A DNA stretch of 64,000 bases, taken from NCBI GenBank assembly GCA_016282705.1, contig JAEELO010000011.1, positions 1 to 64,000 on the forward strand, read 5' to 3'. Positions 45,255 to 54,234 of this stretch are shown piece by piece. Position 1 is the first letter of the stretch, and each line of letters opens with the position of its first letter. Both the position numbers and the translations under genes were made by a program. Below the pieces are notes generated by a model. It saw nothing but the letters and a program-made list of their open reading frames with translations. It did no database searches and was not told the origin of the DNA. The DNA is from Candidatus Gastranaerophilales bacterium. GTDB lineage: Bacteria > Cyanobacteriota > Vampirovibrionia > Gastranaerophilales > Gastranaerophilaceae.

Positions 45255-45812
45255 ATGGATATAAAGAAGTTATTTGCTAATATTTCTTTTCTTTTTGGAC
45301 ATTTTCCCAATATAATATTGCTTAAAAAAGAAAAGGAAATAGCTAAATATCTTCTTAGAAATGCTTTAAGGCTTTCAACAGCAGAATCTTGCACGGGCGG
45401 GCTAATCAGCTCAAGATTAACGGATGTATCGGGTTCTAGTGCATATATTTTTGAAAATTACGTTACATATGCAAATGAAGTAAAAGTAAAACTTTTGGAT
45501 GTAAACCCTAAAACGATTGAAAAATACGGAGTTGTAAGCAGTCAGGTTGCGGAGCAAATGGCTCAGGGATTATTAAAAAAGACGAACTGTTCAATTGCAA
45601 TAGCAACTACAGGAATAGCAGGGCCATTAGGTGCAACGGAAACAAAACCTGTAGGACTTGTTTATATCGGAATTGCAAATGAAAAGACAGTAAAGTCATA
45701 TTGCTTTGAAGCAAATCCACTGTTATACAGAAGAATTATGAAATATGCTTTTTCGGATAAAGCGCTTGACGTGTTATTAGAATTTTTAAAAGAGAATTAT
45801 AAAATAAGGTAA
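45255..45812 (+). CDS. pncC: CinA C-terminal-domain nicotinamide-nucleotide amidase
   Basis: A 185-residue stand-alone CinA C-terminal domain: LSTAESCTGGLISSRLTDVSGSS in two segments carries the conserved Ser and Gly-rich loop, VVSSQVAEQMAQG follows, then IATTGIAGPLGATETKPVG. PncC converts nicotinamide mononucleotide to nicotinate mononucleotide in the pyridine-nucleotide salvage cycle. About 38 N-terminal residues, including IKKLFANISFLFGHF, precede the domain and have no known role. It begins two bases after the previous stop, suggesting one transcript. Confidence 0.88.
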   Translation: MDIKKLFANISFLFGHFPNIILLKKEKEIAKYLLRNALRLSTAESCTGGLISSRLTDVSGSSAYIFENYVTYANEVKVKLLDVNPKTIEKYGVVSSQVAEQMAQGLLKKTNCSIAIATTGIAGPLGATETKPVGLVYIGIANEKTVKSYCFEANPLLYRRIMKYAFSDKALDVLLEFLKENYKIR

Positions 45813-45871
45813 TATTGAAAAAACATAATCTTTGTTAAATAATATTTTTTGTAGGCTAACGGGGTAATTAT

Positions 45872-46690
45872 ATGAACAAAATCGGAGAAATGACTAAAGA
45901 GGAATTTACAGAAGCTCTTAAAATTATCCTAAAACACAAAGACGAAAAAGAAGAAGATAACCGTAATTTTATAGTTAAATTTATAGAAGATACAAAGAAA
46001 GAAATAAAAGAATTCTTTGCATCCGTATTGAGAATTAAAACTTTTTTTACAGAACCTTTGACACAAGAAGTATTTATTCGCAGAGGAATAAAAACTAAAG
46101 CTTTTATAAAAGAAGCCATTGAAACTATAGTTTTTGTTTTGGTTGCAATTGTATTTATAAGATATTATATATGTGAAATACGTTGGATTCCTTCAGCTTC
46201 AATGCATCCTACATTAATAGAAGGCGATAGAGTAATTGTTGACAGATTTTCAAGATTTAAACAGTTACCTGAGCGCGGTGATATAATGATATTTTATCCG
46301 CCTGAAGAGAAACTAGAGAATACTCCAATGAAAGTTTTCAAGAGATTGACAGGGTTATTTTGTGATGATGTCGCATATATAAAAAGAGTTATAGGCCTTC
46401 CGGGGGATAAATTTGAAATAAAAAGAAACGAATACGGAGAAAGCACAGTTTATATAAATGATGAACCGTTAGAAGAACCTTATATTAAAAATCCTTTGGA
46501 ATATCCTGTTTGTGACGAATATATGATATGCGGGCCTATAGAAATTCCTGACCATTATTATTTTATGATGGGTGATAACAGAGGAAATTCAAGAGACAGC
46601 AGATATTGGGGACTTCTAAAAGATGACCGTTTTATCGGCAAAGCTGTATTTGTTACAAGATTTCATAAATTTAAGAATCCCAATAATTAA
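45872..46690 (+). CDS. lepB: Signal peptidase I
   Basis: A 272-residue membrane serine protease (S26) that removes Sec and Tat signal peptides. A long, charged cytoplasmic N-terminus (~1-85) precedes one membrane helix (~90-110, IVFVLVAIVFIRYYI), and the catalytic Ser is in WIPSASMHPTLIEGDRV. The catalytic Lys is in YIKRVIGLPGD, and the family box MMGDNRGNSRDSRYWG follows. The N-terminal extension is longer than in common forms. It is the last gene of the 43.7-46.7 kb run and converges with the polyprenyl synthase gene. Confidence 0.95.
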   Translation: MNKIGEMTKEEFTEALKIILKHKDEKEEDNRNFIVKFIEDTKKEIKEFFASVLRIKTFFTEPLTQEVFIRRGIKTKAFIKEAIETIVFVLVAIVFIRYYICEIRWIPSASMHPTLIEGDRVIVDRFSRFKQLPERGDIMIFYPPEEKLENTPMKVFKRLTGLFCDDVAYIKRVIGLPGDKFEIKRNEYGESTVYINDEPLEEPYIKNPLEYPVCDEYMICGPIEIPDHYYFMMGDNRGNSRDSRYWGLLKDDRFIGKAVFVTRFHKFKNPNN

Positions 46691-46703
46691 TTCAAATCAA
46701 TTT

Positions 46704-47594
46704 CTATAAATTAGCTTCTGCAAGGCGGATTATTTCACGCTTAAATTCATTATCTTTGATGAATTCTATTGATTTTATTGCCTTATCAGTATATTGTTTG
46801 ATTAAATCTCTTGTTTTATTGATAACTTCATCATCTTTTAAGACAAGATTTTTTATTTCTTCAGGTTGAAAATCCAAAATATTAGGATGTTTTTCTTGCA
46901 TAAAGATTAAAGGCGCAGTATAAATACCGTTATCAATATCACTCATAATTGGTTTTGTAGGATCAGTTTTTAAAATATTCATTAAATCATCTTTAATTTG
47001 AAATGCAATTCCAAAATTTCTTGCAAAGTCATATAAGTTATTTTTATATTCCTTGTTATACATCAAAGCAAGAGAAACAAGAGGTGCTTTAAACAATTCT
47101 GCGGTCTTATATTCTGATTTTTTAATGTATTCTTCCATAGAAGGCATTTTCCCTATGGTAAAGTTTTGGTTAATTTCACCCTTACACATCAAATAAAGAG
47201 ATTCTGCAAATGTATCTACAGCTTCCACAGCAGAGCATTTTACCAATTCTTTTAGAGCAACCGAAAGAAGAATATCACCGGCAAGTACGCTCAAACTGTT
47301 ACCCAGTTTGTAGTTTAATGATATTTTTCCTCTTCTTGTTTCCGCATTATCAAGTATATCATCATGTACAAGAGTTGAATTATGAACAAGTTCAACACAG
47401 CATGCCAAATGATATATTCTGTCATCAATACTTATTCCCATAGCCTTTGCGAACAGAAAGACAAGAGTCGGTCTTATTCTTTTTGATTTAGATGATAAAT
47501 AGTCACTAATATCATCCGCTATATGGTTATTATTATCTGACAACGTATCTACAATTAATTTATTCAGATTTTGAATTTCTTTTTCAACTAACAT
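46704..47594 (-). CDS. Trans-polyprenyl diphosphate synthase
   Basis: A 296-residue isoprenyl synthase that builds medium or long polyprenyl diphosphates for quinones or lipid carriers. KSKRIRPTLVFL is the early IPP-binding block, and HDDILDNAETRRGK is an intact first Asp-rich motif. The second reads FQIKDDLMN, with Asn where the last Asp of DDxxD usually stands, so its magnesium binding may be altered. Chain length cannot be told, although the residues before the first motif favour a long-chain product. It is monocistronic and minus-strand between two plus-strand blocks. Confidence 0.9.
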   Translation of the reverse strand: MLVEKEIQNLNKLIVDTLSDNNNHIADDISDYLSSKSKRIRPTLVFLFAKAMGISIDDRIYHLACCVELVHNSTLVHDDILDNAETRRGKISLNYKLGNSLSVLAGDILLSVALKELVKCSAVEAVDTFAESLYLMCKGEINQNFTIGKMPSMEEYIKKSEYKTAELFKAPLVSLALMYNKEYKNNLYDFARNFGIAFQIKDDLMNILKTDPTKPIMSDIDNGIYTAPLIFMQEKHPNILDFQPEEIKNLVLKDDEVINKTRDLIKQYTDKAIKSIEFIKDNEFKREIIRLAEANL

Positions 47595-47698
47595 TAAATC
47601 TTTTCCTTATTCCTAAAAATATTTTAATATAAATATATGTATACGCATAACAAATAAATTCTTGTTCCTTTTTTATATAAATAATTCTGGAGAGAAAC

Positions 47699-48079
47699 AT
47701 GAATATATTAAATGAATACACGAGTATAAACAGACCTCAAACCTCAATAAAAAGGGAGCCAAAGAATAATTCAATACAAAAACAAGAACATAAACAAGAT
47801 ATTTTAGACATTTTTAGTGAAAAAGTTGTAAATAAAAACGACATAGAAGATATGGTTAAAGTCCCAAGAAGTATATTTAAAGGGTATTTGTGTTTTACGA
47901 CCGGAACGGCAATAAACGCAATAACAAGCTATATGAAGAAATCCAAATTAACAAATGCTTTGCAAATAATCGGCGGATTAATTTCTATATACGGAACTTT
48001 TAATTTTGTAAAACCTTTTTTAATAAGAAATACAGAACAAAAACAAAATAAAACTGATTTGACGAAAACAGAAAAATAA
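47699..48079 (+). CDS. Small membrane protein of unknown function
   Basis: A 126-residue protein with a ~55-residue polar N-terminus (Lys/Gln-rich), then two hydrophobic stretches, ~65-82 (GYLCFTTGTAINAITSY) and ~90-112 (LQIIGGLISIYGTFNFV), and a Lys/Thr/Gln tail. GGAGAGAAAC lies before the ATG. It has no family I recognise. It is followed by another small membrane protein gene 27 bases on, so the two may be one unit. Confidence 0.66.
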   Translation: MNILNEYTSINRPQTSIKREPKNNSIQKQEHKQDILDIFSEKVVNKNDIEDMVKVPRSIFKGYLCFTTGTAINAITSYMKKSKLTNALQIIGGLISIYGTFNFVKPFLIRNTEQKQNKTDLTKTEK

Positions 48080-48106
48080 ATTATTCTATGTAAAAAGGAG
48101 TTAATT

Positions 48107-48319
48107 ATGAACGGATTTTTTACTTGGGTATTAATTATCATTTGTTTAGCTTTAGCATACCAAGCAGGTTTATTTAATGCTATAGGAAACTATTTTCAAA
48201 GAACATCAGATATGTCCAGACAAGAACAGGTAATAGAAAATCCTGACGGAAGCACAACCACAATAAAATATAAAAACGTATTAAATATGTGGACAGACAG
48301 ACGTAACGGGCAAGAATAG
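48107..48319 (+). CDS. Small single-pass membrane protein
   Basis: A 70-residue protein with a strong AAAAAGGAG site. The N-terminus is a membrane helix (FFTWVLIIICLALAYQAGLF), and the remaining ~45 residues are polar, with a short beta hairpin (ENPDGSTTTIKYKNV) and a charged end. It may be anchored with the C-terminus inside or outside. Function unknown. Confidence 0.72.
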   Translation: MNGFFTWVLIIICLALAYQAGLFNAIGNYFQRTSDMSRQEQVIENPDGSTTTIKYKNVLNMWTDRRNGQE

Positions 48320-48361
48320 ATAGCATTCCGTCCATTTAAAGTATTTGATACAAAAAAATAC

Positions 48362-48389
48362 TTGAAATAAAAAATTGTGCATGTATAAT
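48362..48389 (+). promoter_or_regulatory. Promoter of the tRNA-Gly gene
   Basis: TTGAAA at 48362-48367 and TATAAT at 48384-48389, 16-base spacer. The tRNA begins 18 bases after the -10 box. Confidence 0.7.
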
Positions 48390-48406
48390 TAAATCACTGA
48401 GCAAAT

Positions 48407-48478
48407 GCGAGAGTAATTCAGTGGTAGAATGCTTCCTTGCCAAGGAAGATGTCGCGAGTTCGAGCCTCGTCTCTCGCT
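48407..48478 (+). tRNA. tRNA-Gly (anticodon GCC)
   Basis: Acceptor GCGAGAG (48407-48413) pairs with CTCTCGC (48471-48477), with T as discriminator base at 48478. The anticodon stem is CTTCC/GGAAG around TTGCCAA, so the anticodon is GCC (48439-48441). The D-arm (ATTCAGTGGTAGAAT) and T-loop (TTCGAGC) are normal. CCA is not encoded. It has its own promoter and terminator, and no other tRNA is adjacent. Confidence 0.97.
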
Positions 48479-48481
48479 AAT

Positions 48482-48513
48482 AAAAAAGCTTCACCGTTTG
48501 GTGAGGCTTTTTT
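48482..48513 (+). terminator. Terminator after tRNA-Gly
   Basis: TTCACC and GGTGAG arms around GTTT, extended by AAAAAGC/GCTTTTT, T-run after. The following 140 bases up to the L,D-transpeptidase gene hold nothing I recognise. Confidence 0.88.
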
Positions 48514-48660
48514 ATTGCGTTGGCAAAGGTTCGGACGAGCGACAAAGCGAGTTGCGGATTTTTTGCAGAGGCTGAAGCAGTTTTGTTTGGAAGAAACAAA
48601 GTTTCTGAAAACAAAATGCGTAATGCCGTTTATCGCAAAAACTTAAACCAATTCCTCAGG

Positions 48661-49929
48661 CTAATTACGGTCAGGATTAATTAGTAATACATAATCTCCG
48701 CGGTTGACTTCTTTTGAAAGTTCTTGTCTCATTACTGTATTATTTGTTCTTATGCAGCCATGAGAGACTTTTCTGCCTATACTGCGCTCATTTCCGTTCC
48801 CGTGAAGGAATTGGTCTACATATATTTGTTTGCCTGTTTTGGGATTAACTCTGTTCATAAATATAATATACGGGCCGTATGAATACGGATCAAATAAACG
48901 TTTACAGTCTTTTGGCGCACCTTTATACGGGAATTTTTCTTTGTATGTCACTATTCTTAACCCTGCCATTGTTCTTGTTCCCCTTGCACCGGTTGCAACA
49001 AGATATGCCTTTAGAGGAAAACCGTATTCATCATATTTATATAAAGTATTATTTGCTATATCAATAACAATCTTTGCAAACAAATGCTTTCCTACTACTT
49101 CTATTTCGGGCGACGGAGCATTTAATAAAACTCTGATATCCGTTGTTCCAAGCGGAGTAACAGCATCCTTCGGAGCCTCAATTTTTACCTCATAATTTTT
49201 TATTGCATAACTGTATGGCAAAAAATCAATCGGATTAGTTATTCTATCGGTAAAAATTATCTTTTCAAGATGTTTGTTTATTGACTCGGGATATAAATAA
49301 TACGGCAAAAAATCTTTTTTATTTCCAATTTGTTTATATTCTACGACTGGTTTACAACATGTTGTGCAAACATATTGATTTGGAAACAATTGCTGAATAA
49401 TTGTTTCTCTTAATGCAATTATTTTATCAAATGACAATTTTGAAAAGAAATTACTGCATTTATTATAAAACTTTGATAAAAATAAAAAATATTTTTTTGA
49501 CTTCTTTTCAATTACGGGTTCTTCTTTAGGAACAGTTATAACCGGAGTATCTTCATTTATTTGCTGAGTTTTGCCGGATAAATCCTCCTGTTTTGGCTTA
49601 TCAGTTGTTTTTTTATCAGAAATTGTTTGTTCTTTAGGGGGTTCGGGATTCTGAATTATACTTTCTTCTTTAATAACTTCTTCTTCATTGGAAGCAGGTT
49701 GTTCTTCAGTATCTATTAAATCTTCTTCAGGTAAATCCTTTTGAACATCTTCTTCAATTTGCATTTCTTCCGTCAGTGAAACAAATTTTTCTATCTCATC
49801 AGATACTACTTGAGAAGCCTGAACAGAAGAAGGCTGTATTATTGATATTGCATAATATACGAATATCGTAAAAAATATAAATACATAATTCTTAAATTCC
49901 ATATTCATATTCATATTTATATAATACAT
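48661..49929 (-). CDS. Exported L,D-transpeptidase (YkuD domain)
   Basis: A 422-residue protein. After a signal sequence or anchor (~13-32, YVFIFFTIFVYYAI, then VQAS) comes a long acidic linker (~40-150) rich in Glu, Pro and Lys with low complexity. The YkuD domain occupies the C-terminal ~150 residues: YLVATGARGTRTMAG, then HGNGNERSIGRKVSHGCIR, with the catalytic His and Cys in place. Such enzymes make 3-3 cross-links in DAP-type peptidoglycan or attach proteins, which fits the Ddh gene in this window. Several ATG codons lie at the start (49929, then the M6-M10 region), so the exact start is uncertain. Confidence 0.88.
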   Translation of the reverse strand: MYYINMNMNMEFKNYVFIFFTIFVYYAISIIQPSSVQASQVVSDEIEKFVSLTEEMQIEEDVQKDLPEEDLIDTEEQPASNEEEVIKEESIIQNPEPPKEQTISDKKTTDKPKQEDLSGKTQQINEDTPVITVPKEEPVIEKKSKKYFLFLSKFYNKCSNFFSKLSFDKIIALRETIIQQLFPNQYVCTTCCKPVVEYKQIGNKKDFLPYYLYPESINKHLEKIIFTDRITNPIDFLPYSYAIKNYEVKIEAPKDAVTPLGTTDIRVLLNAPSPEIEVVGKHLFAKIVIDIANNTLYKYDEYGFPLKAYLVATGARGTRTMAGLRIVTYKEKFPYKGAPKDCKRLFDPYSYGPYIIFMNRVNPKTGKQIYVDQFLHGNGNERSIGRKVSHGCIRTNNTVMRQELSKEVNRGDYVLLINPDRN

Positions 49930-50066
49930 AATTTTCGTTATTTTAATATAATCAATATATATTATTTTTTGTTTATTGTTTTACTTTTTTATAAAAATTT
50001 GACTATTTGTAAGAATTAAGGAAATAAGTTATTATTATAAAAGGGATTCAATTATAAGGAATATCT

Positions 50067-50369
50067 ATGGAATTAATTTTAAAAACATTAAATAATGATA
50101 GATTATATGTGAAATATACAGGGAAAATAAATATTGAAAATTCTAATGATATTAATACCGCTATAAAAAATCATTTGGAGAATATTAAAGAATTAATTTT
50201 TGATTTTGAGGAAGTTCCTTATATCTCAAGTGCCGGTTTGAGAATGCTGCATGACATATATAAAACAATAAACGAACAAAGAGGTTGCATATATATTCAA
50301 AATGCAAATCAAGACATAAAAAATGTTATTGAAATATCAGGATTTCAATCATTTATAAAGCTTATTTAA
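50067..50369 (+). CDS. STAS-domain anti-sigma-factor antagonist 1
   Basis: A 100-residue single STAS domain. LIFDFEEVPYISSAGLRML contains the conserved phospho-acceptor serine in the ISSAG loop (Ser ~53-54). This is the SpoIIAA/RsbV role: the unphosphorylated form would bind a serine-kinase anti-sigma partner. AAGGAA precedes the ATG. It converges with the phosphatase/kinase gene with a four-base overlap, so it is on the other strand from that gene, and its own regulation is separate. Confidence 0.9.
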   Translation: MELILKTLNNDRLYVKYTGKINIENSNDINTAIKNHLENIKELIFDFEEVPYISSAGLRMLHDIYKTINEQRGCIYIQNANQDIKNVIEISGFQSFIKLI

Positions 50370-52690
50370 TTACACTTGAATACCATTGTTAAAATATTTT
50401 TGTTAATATTACGTTCATATGAAACTTTTTCGGTTACTTGTTTTACCATATAAATCCCAAGTCCGCCAAGCGGTCTTTGTTCCGGAGGTAAAGTTATATC
50501 CGGATCGGGTTTTGCCAGCGGATTATACGCAATACCTGTATCTACAAATCTCAACACAATTTTATCATCATTCTTGTCCAGCGATGCTTCTATCTTACCC
50601 TTTCTTTCAGGATATGCATATAAAGCTATATTTATAAATACCTCTTCCGCACATAAATCTATTTTATTAATTAATTCTTCACTTAAATTCCAAGGCTCGA
50701 TTATATTATGAAGCCATTTATAAAACTCCGTATAATTTTCCGCCTTTGCTTCATCGCTGTATATATTTTGATTTGATTGATGGTTTTTATAATGAAATCC
50801 GACCATTGTTATATCATCACTTTGTAAAACCGAATTTGTATAATTCCTTATTTCTGATTTAATATTCAAAAGAACTTCTTTAATATTTTCATTATTTTTT
50901 ATATTATTCAAAGAATTAATCAGTCTTTTTTCACCGAACAGCTCCTCATTATTATTAAGAGCTTCCGTCACCCCATCTGTATACATATAGAACATATCGC
51001 CTTCTGAAAATTGCGTTTCATATATTTTGAAATCAAAATCTTCAAATAATCCAAGCGGTATATTTGCTGCTAATTTTATATACTCATATTCTCCGTTTTT
51101 GTGTTTTATTAAAGGAAGATTATGACCGCAATTTATAATTGTTAATTTGCCTGTTTTAACGTTTACAATACAAATAAGCATTGTAACAAAGAAGCCGTGT
51201 TTGTTATTTTCACATATTTTTTTATTAATTGCCTTTGCGAATTCTTTAGGAGTATGCTCGTTAAGCGCAATATTATTAATGTTTGTTTTAACTGTCATCA
51301 TAAATAAAGCAGCAGGCACACCTTTGCCTGAAACATCGGCTATAAGAAACATAAAATTATCATTATCTATATAATAAAAATCATAGAAGTCTCCTCCTAC
51401 GTTTTTAGCAGCTTCCATCGACGCAAATATATCAAAATTTGAATTATCCGAAGGAAATACATCCGGCAAAGTTGATTCTTGAATTTGCTTAGCGATAGAT
51501 AATTCGGAATTTATTTTTTGCTGTTCTATAGTAATTTCTTTTATGCTGTTTTTCATCTTATCAAATGTTGAAGCCAATTGTTCAAATTCTTCAGGCTTTT
51601 CAATTTTAATTTCAGTATCCTGCCCGCTGCTGATTTTCTTTGCTATATCTATTAATTTATCTATAGGCTTCATTATATATCTGTTTAAGCCGAAATATAA
51701 CAGAGTCGGAATTAAAAAAGCAAATAAAGAAAGAACTATAAGCATATTAAGAACCAACTTATTAATAGCTTTAAAAATTTCTGATTTCGGAATACAGATA
51801 ATAAGCATCAAACCGTTATCTATATATTTGACAAAAGGAACATACAGCTTGTTATGATAAGAAAAATATGTTCTTTGTTCCAAATTATCATTGTACCAGG
51901 GAATATTATCCAAGGTTTTTCCTGTTAATTTTTCATTATCCAAATATGGGTCAGTTGAGGCTATTATGTAATTATCTTTTATACTTGCCAAAAGCGAAAA
52001 ACTGCCTTTAACTTTATTTCCTTTTTCAAAAACCATAAAACCGTTTTCTATCGGTTTCATTTCTGAAATTTCTTTAAATATTGCATCGATATCCCAATCT
52101 ACAGTTGCCATACCGATTAGTCCCTTACTGTCAAAAATTCCGGAGCCTACAGTAATCATCATTGTATTACTGCCCTGTTTTTCATAATACGGTAGAGACC
52201 ATGCTGTTCTTTTATCTATTGTAAGTTGAGATTTTATTTGTTTATACCAGATTTGATTATGATAGTCATATTCTTCGCCTTCAAAACTTTTGTCCATTAT
52301 CATATTACCGTCTTTATTACGGTACATATATATACAAAATCTTTTCCTGTCCTTGCTGAAAGCATATGGTTCAAACCAAATACCACCACCTAATGAATTT
52401 TTATAATTGTTAAAAATCCTGTTAATTACGGTTTTGGTTAATTCTTCATTTTTATCTGTGTTATAGAACAAATTACCGATTAATGCCAAATCACGTGCAT
52501 TATCTTCAAAGGATAAAATATTCTCATCCAACTCCTGAACAAATGTATTAATCGAAAAAGAATAATTTTTTAGCATTAGTTGTTTCGTTTTAGCACGAAA
52601 CATATATGTATAACAAACAAATGCCGCCATCAAAACAGCCAGCATTATCAACATAACAACTAATATTTTTGCTCTGATTGTTTTAAACAT
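50366..52690 (-). CDS. Membrane sensor PP2C phosphatase fused to an RsbW-like serine kinase
   Basis: A 774-residue protein: TM1 (~8-28), an outside Cache-type sensor (~35-300, FEGEEYDYHNQIWY), TM2 (~310-332), HAMP (~335-385), a SpoIIE/PP2C-type phosphatase (~400-640: NVGGDFYDF, LIADVSGKGVPAA, INCGHNLP, MYTDGVTEA), and a C-terminal GHKL anti-sigma-type ATPase (~650-774: IDLCAEEVFINIALYAYP, FVDTGIAYNP, GGLGIYMVKQ). Phosphatase and kinase, usually separate proteins (RsbU/RsbP and RsbW), are joined in one chain. It starts on the last base of the upstream STAS gene's stop, so both are co-translated. Signals sensed outside would switch STAS phosphorylation. Confidence 0.93.
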   Translation of the reverse strand: MFKTIRAKILVVMLIMLAVLMAAFVCYTYMFRAKTKQLMLKNYSFSINTFVQELDENILSFEDNARDLALIGNLFYNTDKNEELTKTVINRIFNNYKNSLGGGIWFEPYAFSKDRKRFCIYMYRNKDGNMIMDKSFEGEEYDYHNQIWYKQIKSQLTIDKRTAWSLPYYEKQGSNTMMITVGSGIFDSKGLIGMATVDWDIDAIFKEISEMKPIENGFMVFEKGNKVKGSFSLLASIKDNYIIASTDPYLDNEKLTGKTLDNIPWYNDNLEQRTYFSYHNKLYVPFVKYIDNGLMLIICIPKSEIFKAINKLVLNMLIVLSLFAFLIPTLLYFGLNRYIMKPIDKLIDIAKKISSGQDTEIKIEKPEEFEQLASTFDKMKNSIKEITIEQQKINSELSIAKQIQESTLPDVFPSDNSNFDIFASMEAAKNVGGDFYDFYYIDNDNFMFLIADVSGKGVPAALFMMTVKTNINNIALNEHTPKEFAKAINKKICENNKHGFFVTMLICIVNVKTGKLTIINCGHNLPLIKHKNGEYEYIKLAANIPLGLFEDFDFKIYETQFSEGDMFYMYTDGVTEALNNNEELFGEKRLINSLNNIKNNENIKEVLLNIKSEIRNYTNSVLQSDDITMVGFHYKNHQSNQNIYSDEAKAENYTEFYKWLHNIIEPWNLSEELINKIDLCAEEVFINIALYAYPERKGKIEASLDKNDDKIVLRFVDTGIAYNPLAKPDPDITLPPEQRPLGGLGIYMVKQVTEKVSYERNINKNILTMVFKCN

Positions 52691-53004
52691 TATTCAAAAA
52701 CTATAAAATTATCAAAACCAACCATATCAAATGATTTTTTTACTTCGTCGGATACTCCTGTTATCTTAACAACTCCGTCTCTATCCTCCATTTCTTTATA
52801 GAGTTCCAAAACAACTTTTAATCCGATACTTGAAATAAATGTTATTTCTGAAAAATCCAAAATTAATTCTTTTAATTCCCCGTCAAAATCCATAATTGCA
52901 TCTTTTATTTTCATACCGTACTCAACAGCTGTTTCTAAATTTATTTTACCTGCCGCTTTTGCGACCATAATAAAAGCATTTTTATAACTGATAGAAACTT
53001 CCAT
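52690..53004 (-). CDS. STAS-domain anti-sigma-factor antagonist 2
   Basis: A 104-residue STAS domain. LILDFSEITFISSIGLKVVL holds the conserved serine loop (ISSIG). It is paired with the fused phosphatase/kinase gene: its stop overlaps that gene's ATG (TAATG). Together with the 50067 STAS protein on the opposite strand it forms a partner-switching set with two antagonists. AGGAG precedes the ATG. No sigma-factor gene is next to it, so the regulated output is unknown. Confidence 0.91.
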   Translation of the reverse strand: MEVSISYKNAFIMVAKAAGKINLETAVEYGMKIKDAIMDFDGELKELILDFSEITFISSIGLKVVLELYKEMEDRDGVVKITGVSDEVKKSFDMVGFDNFIVFE

Positions 53005-53193
53005 AAAATCATTCTCCTATATTGTTTTAATATAGCATATTATATTGATTTCGTCTATAATGCATAGGTTTTGCACCTTTCAATAATAAATTAAAAAAAA
53101 TAAAAAAAATTTTTGTTTCTTTTTTAAATGGATATGAGATAATTTCAATAATAATTTTTTAGTCATGTCATTTTTAACCAGAGGAAATTAATT

Positions 53194-54144
53194 GTGAGAA
53201 TATCAAATATATCACCGTTTATGTGGAGTAAAACAGCTCAAACATCTCTAACATACGGTCTATTGCCTACTACAAAAAATAATAATACACTTTTAACAGG
53301 TTTAAATGCCGATACAATATCTTTTAGCAAAAAATCGGATAGCTTAACAGAAAGAGAAGTGTATGCCCAACATATGTTATCGGAGTTTAATAAACTCATA
53401 GAAACTGATAAAGCACAAGAAAACCCGTTAGTTCAAAAAGTAAATCCGAGTTTTATAACTAAATTTAATAACCATATAATAAATAATCCAAATAAACCTT
53501 TTTTAATAGCAATTGCAGGTGAATCCGCAAGCGGGAAAACAACAATATGTGATACAATTAAGCAGTCATTGGACGCATTAAACGTACCAATTGAAATAAT
53601 GAGTGCAGATAATTATTTTAAAGATATATCCGAACTCATAAAAAAACACGGTTCATTTGATAAATTGCTTGCATCCGGATATGATGTAGATTCTCCGAAT
53701 AACTTTAATATGGAACAATTATATACTGACTTATCAGAACTTTCAGAAGGAAAAGACGTAAGAATTCCGCAGTATTTAATTAACGGAACTGGTGTAGTTG
53801 TGCCAAATGCGATACCTAAAAAATCACAGAATGTGATTATAGTTGAAGGAATGGCAACAATGTACGGTAAAGTATCCGATTTATTCGATTTAAAACTTTT
53901 TATTGATATAAAACCCGAAATACAGGAAAAATGGTATATAGATAGAGCGAAAACCTCTCGCAACCAAAATGAAGAAAACGCAAGAAAACAGCTTGCATAT
54001 GTAAGAGAAGTTTCTAAAAAATATATCCTCCCGAAAAAGAATAATTCCGATATTATATTGAATGGCGGATGTTCGCTTGATTATCTTGATGAAGTTATCC
54101 GAAATATTTATAATATTACGACCTCAAACAAAACTTCGGCTTAA
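53194..54144 (+). CDS. Uridine-kinase/phosphoribulokinase-like protein, paralogue 2, with ISFSKK motif
   Basis: A 316-residue protein that starts at GTG after AGAGGAAA. From the P-loop on (GESASGKTT, SADNYFKDIS, YDVDSPNNF, IIVEGMATMYGK) it is the close relative of the 36370 protein. The N-terminal ~60 residues differ in length and contain NADTISFSKKSD (~38-49), the motif shared with several unrelated proteins here, at the position where the paralogue has PDFSTKSG. The nucleotide-binding residues are intact and the substrate may not be uridine. It is separate from the STAS module and has no close neighbour on its strand. Confidence 0.85.
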   Translation: MRISNISPFMWSKTAQTSLTYGLLPTTKNNNTLLTGLNADTISFSKKSDSLTEREVYAQHMLSEFNKLIETDKAQENPLVQKVNPSFITKFNNHIINNPNKPFLIAIAGESASGKTTICDTIKQSLDALNVPIEIMSADNYFKDISELIKKHGSFDKLLASGYDVDSPNNFNMEQLYTDLSELSEGKDVRIPQYLINGTGVVVPNAIPKKSQNVIIVEGMATMYGKVSDLFDLKLFIDIKPEIQEKWYIDRAKTSRNQNEENARKQLAYVREVSKKYILPKKNNSDIILNGGCSLDYLDEVIRNIYNITTSNKTSA

Positions 54145-54206
54145 TTGCTAATCTTTTTATTTTAAAAGTAAGCAGATATCACATAATTTTGCAGTTTTAT
54201 TCGTTA

Positions 54207-54215
54207 TGCTATAAT
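54207..54215 (+). promoter_or_regulatory. Extended -10 promoter
   Basis: TGCTATAAT, a TGn-extended -10, 20 bases before the ATG of the 54235 gene. AAAAGGA follows as ribosome site. TTGCAG is 15 bases upstream. Confidence 0.5.
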
Positions 54216-54234
54216 TCAAAAAAAGGATAGCATT

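Noticed and set aside
48437-48646. ORF overlapping tRNA-Gly and its terminator
   Set aside because: It covers a functional tRNA and hairpin; no ribosome site or homology.
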